This document shows positions 1 to 6,281 of a stretch of 14,866 bases of DNA, piece by piece. The notes beneath the pieces are model-generated. The model made no database searches, was not told the origin of the DNA, and was given only the letters and a program-made list of their open reading frames with translations. The position numbers and the translations under genes were made by a program. The first letter of the stretch is position 1, and each line of letters starts with the position of its first letter. This stretch comes from Spirochaetaceae bacterium (GTDB taxonomy: Bacteria > Spirochaetota > Spirochaetia > DSM-27196 > PWMO01). The stretch is taken from the NCBI GenBank assembly GCA_003558175.1, contig PWMO01000026.1, positions 1-14,866 of the forward strand, given 5' to 3'.

Positions 1-338
1 AAATCGCTGAAGTGATCAGAGCCCACCTGAGAGAGACCGACCACGTTGCACGGTTTGGCGGCGAAGAGTTCACACTGCTGCTGCCCGGCACGGACCTCTA
101 CGGTGCACGGAACGTGGCGGAGAAGCTCCGTCTCGCCATCGCGCGATGCGATTTCGCCGGGACCGCAGGCTCGTTCTCGATCACCGCCAGTTTTGGTATC
201 GCTGCGCTGCTCGGCGACGGTGCCGCGACGCTCGACAGCGCCTACAACGAGGCTGACCGGGCGCTGTACCGTGCCAAGCGCACCGGCCGCAACCGGGTGG
301 AGATTGCCGTCGCACCGGCGGAGCAGATGGCCACCTGA
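1..338 (+). CDS. GGDEF-domain diguanylate cyclase, C-terminal part (5' end outside window)
   Basis: This is the last ~111 residues of a GGDEF domain, which makes the second messenger cyclic di-GMP from two GTP. The frame is open from base 3 to a TGA at 336-338. The signature loop reads GGEEF, an active variant, preceded by ARF. An RETD sequence (RxxD) lies five residues before it and matches the product-binding inhibitory I-site, so the enzyme is probably active and feedback-inhibited. The later family blocks SITASFGIA and ADRALYRAKRTGRNRV are also present. The protein ends 25-30 residues after the domain, so GGDEF is the C-terminal module. Any sensor, receiver or membrane part lies upstream, outside the window. 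The domain call is secure; the input signal cannot be seen. Confidence 0.93.
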   Translation, partial: IAEVIRAHLRETDHVARFGGEEFTLLLPGTDLYGARNVAEKLRLAIARCDFAGTAGSFSITASFGIAALLGDGAATLDSAYNEADRALYRAKRTGRNRVEIAVAPAEQMAT

Positions 339-391
339 TCCGGTGGCCATACGGGCGGCGCTTGCGGCGCCTGCGCCCAGAGATGGGCGCA
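327..391 (+). terminator. Run of three hairpins at the end of the GGDEF gene
   Basis: There are three perfect inverted repeats in a row. The first has 9-bp arms ATGGCCACC (327-335) and GGTGGCCAT (342-350), with the TGA stop codon in its 6-nt loop. The second pairs GGCGC with GCGCC around a 5-nt loop at about 356-370. The third has 8-bp arms TGCGCCCA (372-379) and TGGGCGCA (384-391) closed by GAGA, a GNRA-type tetraloop. No T-run follows, so this is not a classical intrinsic terminator. It may stop transcription in another way or protect the mRNA 3' end. Confidence 0.5.
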
Positions 392-421
392 CCCACCCTT
401 CCGCCAAATATAAAGTTTCAC

Positions 422-450
422 TTGTGATTTGGACGCGCGTTGTGTAGAAT
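422..450 (+). promoter_or_regulatory. Sigma-70-like promoter of the DUF4143 gene, probably leaderless
   Basis: TTGTGA (422-427), a 17-bp spacer and TAGAAT (445-450) form a plausible -35/-10 pair. The -10 ends six bases before the ATG at 457, so transcription would start at or within a base or two of the start codon. There is no Shine-Dalgarno sequence between them. The surrounding 118-bp gap (339-456) holds only the hairpins and this promoter. Confidence 0.5.
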
Positions 451-456
451 GTTGGC

Positions 457-1623
457 ATGATTCCACGCCGGATTGCGCCTGTGATTCGCAAAGCTGCACG
501 GTCATTCCCGGTTGTCTCGCTCTTCGGCCCACGACAGTCCGGGAAGACGACACTGGTACGCGCATTGTTTCCCGACCACCACTACATCAACCTCGAAAAC
601 CCAGAGACCCGGCGCTTCTTTTCCGAGGATCCCAGAAGCCTTCTCCGCAACGGCCGGGAACCTCTCGTCGTAGATGAAGCGCAACGAGAACCCGAATTGC
701 TGTCGTGGATCCAGGTGTTCGCGGACGCGCAGAACAGCCCGGGAATGTTTGTTCTGACCGGCAGTAACCAGCCGGAGCTTGGTCAGGCAATTTCGCAGTC
801 GCTCGCGGGGAGAACCAGTATTCACTATCTCTTGCCGTTGTCCCTTGAGGAACTGTCCGACCAGGCACTGCTTGGCAGCCGAGACCAGCTGCTGGTCAAC
901 GGATGTTTGCCACGCCTCTACGACGCAAACCTCCCCGCCGATCAACTCTACAGTGCGTACTTTGCAACCTACGTCGAGCGAGACGTGCGCAGACTGATAC
1001 ACATCCGAGACATGACGAAGTTTGAGACCTTTGTCCGTCTGCTGGCCGGACGAGTTGGGCAGCTCGTCAACCTTGCCGCACTTGGCGGCGACGTGGGCGT
1101 AAGCACCCCAACCATCAGTGGCTGGCTCGGTGTGCTCGAAGCGTCGTTTCTCGTGATGAGAGTTCAGCCATATCATTCTAATCTCGGCAAACGCCTGGTC
1201 AAGACACCAAAGCTCTACTTCACGGAACCCGGCCTCCTTGCATGGCTCCTGCAGATTGAAACGGAGGAGCAGATGGCAAGGGATCCGCTTCTTGGCAATA
1301 TCTTCGAGAACATGGTCATGGCTGAGGCGTCAAAAGCGGCCTGGAACCGTGGGCAAGAACCACGGCTCCTCTTTTACCGGGACAAATCAGGACTCGAAAT
1401 CGACCTCATTCGCGAAGTCCAGCGGCGTCCGTTTGCGGTAGAGGTCAAGGCGGGGCGGACGTTTGCGCGAGAAATGATTGCTCCCTTGCGCCGATGGCAG
1501 ACCCTTCACGGCGATCTGGCCGGCTCGGCGTTGGTGTATGGTGGCGATGAGGAAACCGTTGTAGACGGGATTACCGTCGCACCGTTCTATCGCACGGCGT
1601 CGCTTCTGTTCGGCAGCGCGTAA
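457..1623 (+). CDS. AAA+ ATPase with C-terminal DUF4143 / nuclease-like domain
   Basis: The 388-residue protein belongs to the common AAA_14-DUF4143 family, found widely in bacteria and archaea with no settled role. The Walker A motif GPRQSGKT is at residues 24-31, the Walker B-like LVVDEAQ at 70-76 and a sensor-1-like TGSNQ at 101-105. The family sequence YVERDVRRL is at 172-180. A winged-helix-like stretch surrounds VSTPTISGWLGVLE (215-228). The C-terminus carries LEID (313-316) and VEVKAG (328-333), the D-ExK pattern of the PD-(D/E)XK nuclease fold. Length is normal for the family. The ATG at 457 is chosen because the promoter ends just before it and the conserved N-terminus starts there. 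It stands alone, convergent with mutM. Its third-position GC looks lower than that of its neighbours, which together with the patchy family distribution hints at transfer. The substrate is unknown. Confidence 0.9.
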   Translation: MIPRRIAPVIRKAARSFPVVSLFGPRQSGKTTLVRALFPDHHYINLENPETRRFFSEDPRSLLRNGREPLVVDEAQREPELLSWIQVFADAQNSPGMFVLTGSNQPELGQAISQSLAGRTSIHYLLPLSLEELSDQALLGSRDQLLVNGCLPRLYDANLPADQLYSAYFATYVERDVRRLIHIRDMTKFETFVRLLAGRVGQLVNLAALGGDVGVSTPTISGWLGVLEASFLVMRVQPYHSNLGKRLVKTPKLYFTEPGLLAWLLQIETEEQMARDPLLGNIFENMVMAEASKAAWNRGQEPRLLFYRDKSGLEIDLIREVQRRPFAVEVKAGRTFAREMIAPLRRWQTLHGDLAGSALVYGGDEETVVDGITVAPFYRTASLLFGSA

Positions 1624-1626
1624 CTA

Positions 1627-1643
1627 CCGGCCGCTCAGGCCGG
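1627..1643. terminator. Short GC hairpin between convergent genes
   Basis: CCGGCC (1627-1632) and GGCCGG (1638-1643) form a perfect 6-bp stem with a 5-nt loop. The loop contains the mutM stop codon, and the hairpin starts four bases after the DUF4143 stop. No T-run follows on either side. It could slow polymerase from both directions where only 11 bases separate the genes. Confidence 0.3.
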
Positions 1644-2546
1644 CTGGCAGCGGGGGCAGAGATGGGTGGAGCGTTGCGCAACAATCAGCCGTTCGACTGG
1701 GTGGCCGCAGACGGGGCACGGCAGGCCGGTGCGGCGGAAGACCTGCAGCGCCTCCCTGTTGTCGCCCGAGGCTCCGTTGGGTAAGCGAAAGTTGCTCTTG
1801 CCGTAGCCCAGGCTGACTCCCAGGTTAGAGAGCCCCAGGCGCAGCACCTGCTGGATGGCGGTGTGCAGCGCGACAATATCGTCGGGAGAGAGCGAGTCGG
1901 CGCGCCGCAGCGGATGGATGCGCGCGGCAAACAGCGCCTCGTCAACATAGATGTTTCCCAGTCCGGCGATGACGCCCTGGTCGAGTAGCGTTGGTTTGAT
2001 GGCGCGCCGGCGGCCACCGAGCGCCTGGTGCAGCTTCCGCGGGGTGAAGGAGTCGTCGAGCGGTTCAAGGCCGAGGTGGGACAGTGCGGCCTCGGGGTCG
2101 GATACGCAGAGCAGCCGACCGAACTTGCGCGGGTCAACAAAGCGCAATTCGCGCCCGGAGGCAAAGTGCAGCACGACGCGTTCGTACCCTTCCCGCGGTT
2201 CATCGGCAGCCACCAGATGCAGGCGGCCACTCATGCGCAGGTGACAGAGCATCCAGCCACGCTCTGGTCCCGGGCTATCGTCGGGGGAGCGCACGAAGTT
2301 CGCGGTCCCGGGGCTTGCGGGCTCGGTCGTCGCGGCGCGGGGGGCGAGTGTGAGGCACAGCACGATAAACTTGCCGCGGCGGCCAATCTCGCACACGCTG
2401 CGGCCAACCACCGCGCCGCAGAAGGTATCGACGTCACCGCCGACGGTACGAGGCCATCCCACCTCCACCGCAGCGATAACCTCTCCCGGCAACCCTGCGT
2501 GCCGCAACGCGTCGATGGTGGACTGAACTTCAGGCAGCTCCGGCAT
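1635..2546 (-). CDS. mutM: Formamidopyrimidine-DNA glycosylase (8-oxoguanine repair)
   Basis: This is a bifunctional base-excision repair enzyme that removes 8-oxoguanine and ring-opened purines and cuts the abasic site by beta/delta-elimination. The N-terminus MPELPEV supplies the nucleophile Pro2 and Glu3. Lys59 in GRRGKF matches the conserved catalytic lysine. The helix-two-turn-helix spans about 185-215 (IKPTLLDQG, GLGNIYVDEALF). The zinc finger uses Cys277, Cys280, Cys297 and Cys300, with the conserved arginine at Arg292 in QRSTH. At 303 residues it is about 30 longer than typical. The extra lies at about 69-98, a Pro/Ser/Thr/Asp-rich stretch between beta strands of the N-terminal domain. 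The start is fixed by the MPELPEV sequence. The gene is convergent with the DUF4143 gene and divergent from fapA across 50 bp. Confidence 0.97.
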   Translation of the reverse strand: MPELPEVQSTIDALRHAGLPGEVIAAVEVGWPRTVGGDVDTFCGAVVGRSVCEIGRRGKFIVLCLTLAPRAATTEPASPGTANFVRSPDDSPGPERGWMLCHLRMSGRLHLVAADEPREGYERVVLHFASGRELRFVDPRKFGRLLCVSDPEAALSHLGLEPLDDSFTPRKLHQALGGRRRAIKPTLLDQGVIAGLGNIYVDEALFAARIHPLRRADSLSPDDIVALHTAIQQVLRLGLSNLGVSLGYGKSNFRLPNGASGDNREALQVFRRTGLPCPVCGHPVERLIVAQRSTHLCPRCQPA

Positions 2547-2559
2547 ACTGCCGCAGTAT
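2545..2559. promoter_or_regulatory. Perfect 15-bp inverted repeat over the mutM start and -10
   Basis: ATACTGC (2545-2551), a central C, then GCAGTAT (2553-2559) form an exact inverted repeat in the 50-bp mutM-fapA gap. It overlaps the mutM start codon and most of its putative -10 hexamer. Its size and position fit a dimeric repressor operator. I do not recognise it as a known spirochaete box. Confidence 0.4.
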
Positions 2560-2560
2560 A
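2555..2560 (-). promoter_or_regulatory. Putative -10 of mutM, next to its start codon
   Basis: Read on the reverse strand, TATACT matches the -10 consensus at 5 of 6 bases and lies eight bases before the mutM ATG. No good -35 is seen 16-18 bp upstream and there is no Shine-Dalgarno sequence, so a leaderless or near-leaderless mRNA is expected. Confidence 0.4.
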
Positions 2561-2583
2561 CAGCGCCGGGCCCGAATGTGCGA

Positions 2584-2589
2584 TAAGAT
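2584..2589 (+). promoter_or_regulatory. Weak -10-like hexamer before fapA
   Basis: TAAGAT lies seven bases before the ATG at 2597, the same spacing seen at several other genes here. There is no recognisable -35. It is listed because it favours the 2597 start over an in-frame ATG at 2576. Confidence 0.25.
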
Positions 2590-2596
2590 AGTACGT

Positions 2597-4258
2597 ATGG
2601 CAGACCACACCACGTCGAAGAACGGGACCTTCGATCTGTTCTACCGCAACGGCTGGGCTTACCTGGCCGTTCACCCCCCGATCGGCCGAGGGATAGCGGT
2701 CTACCCCGAAGAGATAGAGAACCGCATGAAGCTGCTGCGCATTCCGCGGGTCAGCAGCCGCCGCATCCGCGAACTCATCGAGCAGGCCGACGGCGAACCG
2801 GTAGCGCTGGTCGAATGGCCGGAAGGAAAGCAGCTGGCGGCTCGAATCGCAGTCACCATCAGCGACGACCGGATGACCGCCGAAGTCACCGTAGACCCGC
2901 CGAAGAAAGGCGGAGCTCCTCCGTCGGTAGCGGATGTTGAGCAAGCGCTGAACCAGCACGGCGTGATATTTGGTATCGATCGGCAGGCTATCGAACGCTT
3001 GATTGCCCGAAGGGCTTACTCGCAGCAGACGCCGGTAGCAGTCGGCCGTGCGCCGGTGGCCGGCAGCGCCAACCGGATTCGCTACCACTTCAACCCCAAC
3101 CGCGGCAAGCCGTACCTGGAGATGGAGTTCGGGCGCATTAACCTGAAAGAACTCAACTTCATTGAGAACTGCGACGAAGGCGATCTGCTGGCTGAGCTGC
3201 TGCCGCCGGTTGAAGCGGTTGATGGACGAACGGTCACCGGCGCAGTGATTGAGGCCGAACGCGACGGCCGCGCCGTGCAACTGAACGGCGGCGCCAACAC
3301 CAGGCTGAACGCGCAGCGCACCGAGCTGTACGCTGCGGCCAACGGCAACGTACGGCTGTCGGCAGGCAAAGTCATTGTTGAACCGGTGATTGTGGTCAAG
3401 AACGTCAACTACGAAACCGGCAACATCCGGTTTGACGGATCGGTGGTGGTGGAGGGCAGCATCGCCGATGGATTTGTGGTTGAAGCCGGTGGCGACCTGC
3501 AGGTGGGCAAAGGAGTCGGCAAAGCTACGCTGAAGGCCGCCGGAAACATACTGCTCAAGACCGGAATCAACGGCAACGGAGCCGGCGAAATTGAGTGCGG
3601 CGGCGACCTGTTCGCGCGCTACATCGAGAGCTGCAACGTAGCCTGCCGGGGCAACGTGCTGGTTGAGGAAGCCATCATGCACTCACATCTGCGGGTCTGG
3701 CAGCACTGCGTACTCAGCGGCCGACGATCCGAGGTGATCGCGGGCGATATCATGGTGGGCGGCAGCCTGTGGTGCAAGAAGCTGGGGAACTTCAACGAGG
3801 TGGCAACGCGAGTATCGATCGGCGTTGTTCCCAATCTGATGCTCACCTATCGGTCGGCCTGCAGCAGCCTGAACGAGAAGCAGGAGGAACTCGATCGGGT
3901 GGAAGAGAAACTCTCCCAGGCCGAACGCGCGATCCGCGACGGGCACTCGGACGAACGGTTGTTGCAGGCGCGGCAACAGCTGCACACTCAGGCGGAGACG
4001 CTGGCCGCAGAGGTAAATGCATTGCGGCGCAAGGTTCCGGGGCTGCGCGAGCAGCTGCGCTCTTCGCGGCGCAGTATTCTGGTGGTTGAGGACACACTGT
4101 TCAAAGGCGTTGTTTTGACCTTTGGGACATTTGAGTACCGCGTCCCGGATAACGGTGTTCGAAAGACCATCTTTCGCGCCGGCGAATACGAAATCCTCGA
4201 GTCGGGCTTTGACTACCATAACCGTCCAAGGCTCGACTTCAACGCGCATTCGCAGTAG
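2597..4258 (+). CDS. fapA: FapA / DUF342 family protein
   Basis: The 553-residue protein matches the FapA (DUF342) family, named after a Vibrio protein needed for flagellar assembly and polarity; the biochemical role is unknown. Visible parts are an N-terminal region (~1-100), the conserved core around NFIENCDEGDLLAELLPP and VDGRTVTG (~187-216), and a glycine-rich right-handed beta-helix with repeated short strands (~245-415). A charged coiled coil (~415-492) and a short C-terminal beta region follow. No signal peptide or membrane segment is present, so it is cytoplasmic. Two in-frame ATGs exist, at 2576 and 2597; neither has a Shine-Dalgarno site. I prefer 2597 because a -10-like sequence lies just before it, while 2576 would add seven residues. 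No flagellar gene adjoins it. A DUF2156 gene follows after 96 bp with its own promoter. Confidence 0.88.
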   Translation: MADHTTSKNGTFDLFYRNGWAYLAVHPPIGRGIAVYPEEIENRMKLLRIPRVSSRRIRELIEQADGEPVALVEWPEGKQLAARIAVTISDDRMTAEVTVDPPKKGGAPPSVADVEQALNQHGVIFGIDRQAIERLIARRAYSQQTPVAVGRAPVAGSANRIRYHFNPNRGKPYLEMEFGRINLKELNFIENCDEGDLLAELLPPVEAVDGRTVTGAVIEAERDGRAVQLNGGANTRLNAQRTELYAAANGNVRLSAGKVIVEPVIVVKNVNYETGNIRFDGSVVVEGSIADGFVVEAGGDLQVGKGVGKATLKAAGNILLKTGINGNGAGEIECGGDLFARYIESCNVACRGNVLVEEAIMHSHLRVWQHCVLSGRRSEVIAGDIMVGGSLWCKKLGNFNEVATRVSIGVVPNLMLTYRSACSSLNEKQEELDRVEEKLSQAERAIRDGHSDERLLQARQQLHTQAETLAAEVNALRRKVPGLREQLRSSRRSILVVEDTLFKGVVLTFGTFEYRVPDNGVRKTIFRAGEYEILESGFDYHNRPRLDFNAHSQ

Positions 4259-4319
4259 TCAGGTCACAGAGCGGTGGAGAAGCGCGCGGAACAACAAATT
4301 CGGCACCACTGCCTTCAGC

Positions 4320-4348
4320 TTGCTTTTGCATATGAAAATTGATATATT
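4320..4348 (+). promoter_or_regulatory. Strong extended -10 promoter of the DUF2156 gene, leaderless
   Basis: TTGCTT (4320-4325), exactly 17 bp, then TATATT (4343-4348) with TGA directly before it (4340-4342), an extended -10. The surrounding DNA is conspicuously AT-rich against a GC-rich genome. Only six bases separate the -10 from the ATG at 4355, so the transcript should start at the A of the start codon. There is no Shine-Dalgarno sequence. Confidence 0.62.
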
Positions 4349-4354
4349 GGCCGC

Positions 4355-5290
4355 ATGAGTTTGCCGATCTACCCAGACTTTGAACAGCTCGATCTCTCCA
4401 TGAGGGAAGATCTTGTACCGGCCCTGCGCTCCGGCCGATCCGGCGGTGTCGCCGACGGCGTCTCGGAGTTCACCTTCGCAGGTCTTTACCTCTTTCGCGA
4501 GCAGTACAACTACCGCGCAGCAATGCTCCCAAACGGAGCCCCGATTATCACCGGACAGAAGGACCGTGAGTCGTTCTTCTTGCTGCCGCTCGGTCTGCCG
4601 CAAGATGACCGGCTGCTGGACCAGCTGTTTGAACTTGGCTATCTGAAGAATCTTTCGCCTTCGGACCGTGAAGCGGCCGAGCAGCGCCTTGCGGAACGCG
4701 GCTACCAGGTGGCCTTTGACCGTGACAACTCGGATTACCTCTACCTCGCCAGCGAGCTTGCAGACCTTCCCGGGAAGCGGTTTCACAAGAAACGCAACCA
4801 TGTGAATGCCTTTCGCAATTCATACTCTTCCACCGAGCGTCCGCTGGACCGTGACAGCGTGCACGATGCGCTTCAAGTGCTGGATTCGTGGCGTGCAGAG
4901 CGGGACACCGATGGCGATTATCGCCCCTCGCGGGAGGCGCTCGAGCTCTATCGTGAACTGGGTCTGTCCGGCCTGGTAGTGTACGTTGACGGAACACCGG
5001 TAGCCTACGCCGTAGGAGAACCGCTGCCGAACGGCGATTCGTACGTTGTGCATTGCGAGAAGGCGGCCGGCGGCTATCGCGGTGCCTACCAGCATGTGAA
5101 CAGCGCACTGGCCGCGACGCTGGTTGGTCGCTACACCTATATCAACCGTGAGCAGGATCTGGGCGACCCCGGCCTGCGGCAGGCAAAGCTGACGTATCGC
5201 CCGGTCGGATTTGTGGAGAAGTTCCGTGTAGCTGCCCCGGCGCGGGTGCCGGTCGGCACAGACGAACCGGCGGAGGCGTGCTGCGCCTGA
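4355..5290 (+). CDS. DUF2156 protein (aminoacyl-phospholipid synthase C-terminal-like, GNAT fold)
   Basis: The 311-residue soluble protein matches DUF2156, the family holding the catalytic C-terminal domain of MprF/LPG synthases, which transfer amino acids from tRNA to lipids. It has no membrane segments, so it is a stand-alone form whose acceptor is unknown. Family blocks seen are DYLYLASELADLPGKRFHKK and RNHVNAF (~128-153), GLVVYVDGTPVAYAVGE (~206-222), and at the end INREQDLGDPGLRQAK with YRPVGFVEKF (~263-290). The repeated acyltransferase-like layout suggests two GNAT subdomains. The tail ends in ACCA after a Pro/Glu-rich stretch. The start is set by the promoter just before it. It follows fapA on the same strand but is probably transcribed separately. 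The family call is firm; the reaction is not. Confidence 0.85.
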   Translation: MSLPIYPDFEQLDLSMREDLVPALRSGRSGGVADGVSEFTFAGLYLFREQYNYRAAMLPNGAPIITGQKDRESFFLLPLGLPQDDRLLDQLFELGYLKNLSPSDREAAEQRLAERGYQVAFDRDNSDYLYLASELADLPGKRFHKKRNHVNAFRNSYSSTERPLDRDSVHDALQVLDSWRAERDTDGDYRPSREALELYRELGLSGLVVYVDGTPVAYAVGEPLPNGDSYVVHCEKAAGGYRGAYQHVNSALAATLVGRYTYINREQDLGDPGLRQAKLTYRPVGFVEKFRVAAPARVPVGTDEPAEACCA

Positions 5291-5312
5291 TCGTGGCGCT
5301 CACGCGTGTGGT

Positions 5313-6257
5313 TCACTCCGGGCGTGTGGGGTCGGCTGGATCAGCGTCGCCCGCGCTGCTGCTCAGCAGCACCACCGCAACAAAGACGGTCGTAACGTAG
5401 GTCCAGGCGGATGCGACGTACGCAGCCGGATGGAGGTAGCGGCCCAGCCCGGCAACATCGTGCGCGTCCAGGAACGGCAGCACCGAGGGCACCAGGAACG
5501 CGATCAACGCCATGGCCCAGGCCGCGCCGCGGTTGTTCAGGTAGAGCGACTGGCCGTGATACATCGCGTACAGCGCCGACTCATCGTTCAGCACGGTGAA
5601 AAACAGCCCCCAGCCAAAACGCATGAACGCCAGGATCATCAGGACGGTGGCGGGCAGCGAGAGCAGAATTCCCCCGGCACCCGATCCGTCCACGCCCAGC
5701 AATCCGGCCAGCATCACTACCGGCAGCGCCATCAAGCCCCAGAGCATCACCCGCAGCAGACAGAGCACGGCAGTCCCGACGTACCGCGCCAGCCGCTGCA
5801 CGCTCTCGTCCAGCAGCGCACCGTAATCCCAGCGTGCGCCGCTGCCGGCCACCCGTTGAGTAAGCGTTTTGTCTGCATCAGACGCCTCGCCTTCTGCTGA
5901 GTCTTCCGCCGTAGCGTCAGCGGAGGAAAAGTCGTCGGCACGGTTGTTCACGCGGTCGTCCGCACGATCGCGCGCGAGCCCGATTTCCGCCCGAGTCAGC
6001 AGCACGACAAACACGAAGCCCGCCGCGCCAACGAGTGACGTGGTGACTACGTAGACTGCGTGGCGAAAGGAGCCGACCGTAACGGCGTCGGCCTCCGCCC
6101 AGGGCGGATAGAGCGCAACGTACGCCAGCGAAGAAACAAGACTCGTCAGAAACCAGACCGCCAGCAGCGCACGCCGGTGGCGCCAGATGATCTCGCGCGC
6201 CCGTTGCCACGCCGCGGACAAACCGATGTTGATCATGATATGTGGATCGTTCTTCAC
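5313..6257 (-). CDS. Six-helix membrane protein of unknown function downstream of addA
   Basis: I do not recognise a family. The 314-residue protein starts at GTG 6257, supported by AAGGAG five bases before it. A later ATG (6236) has no such site. Hydrophobic stretches suggest about six membrane helices: ~30-50, 66-88, 160-188, 196-222, 245-265 and 278-300. Between helices 2 and 3 lies a very acidic, low-complexity loop (~96-135) rich in Asp, Ala, Ser and Glu. Helix 4 contains FGWGLFF, followed by LNDESALYAMYHGQSLYLNNRG, whose conserved-looking polar stretch may be functional. It starts 24 bases after the addA stop on the same strand, so it is very likely co-transcribed with addBA. A role linked to repair is only an inference. 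It is convergent with the DUF2156 gene; the 22-bp gap between them shows no strong terminator. Confidence 0.8.
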   Translation of the reverse strand: MKNDPHIMINIGLSAAWQRAREIIWRHRRALLAVWFLTSLVSSLAYVALYPPWAEADAVTVGSFRHAVYVVTTSLVGAAGFVFVVLLTRAEIGLARDRADDRVNNRADDFSSADATAEDSAEGEASDADKTLTQRVAGSGARWDYGALLDESVQRLARYVGTAVLCLLRVMLWGLMALPVVMLAGLLGVDGSGAGGILLSLPATVLMILAFMRFGWGLFFTVLNDESALYAMYHGQSLYLNNRGAAWAMALIAFLVPSVLPFLDAHDVAGLGRYLHPAAYVASAWTYVTTVFVAVVLLSSSAGDADPADPTRPE

Positions 6258-6262
6258 TACTG

Positions 6263-6268
6263 CTCCTT
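6263..6268 (-). promoter_or_regulatory. Ribosome binding site fixing a GTG start
   Basis: AAGGAG on the reverse strand, five bases before GTG 6257. It supports the GTG and the longer N-terminus of the membrane protein. Confidence 0.7.
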
Positions 6269-6281
6269 GACTATTTGCCGT

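Noticed and set aside
502..1176. Open frame of 224 codons antisense to the DUF4143 gene
   Set aside because: The opposite strand carries a full Walker A/B ATPase; this frame has no recognisable domain.
457..1623. DUF4143 ATPase as the toxin or antitoxin part of a defence system
   Set aside because: It stands alone with no partner gene on either side, and the family is common as a solitary gene, so no system can be supported from this window.
2231..3682. Open frame of 483 codons on the reverse strand across the mutM start and fapA
   Set aside because: It lies antisense to two firmly identified genes, matches no family I know and has the composition expected of a GC-rich shadow frame.
4259..4319. 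Terminator after fapA
   Set aside because: The best inverted repeat (GCGGTGG with CCACTGC) has a mismatch and a long loop and no T-run, so it is not convincing.
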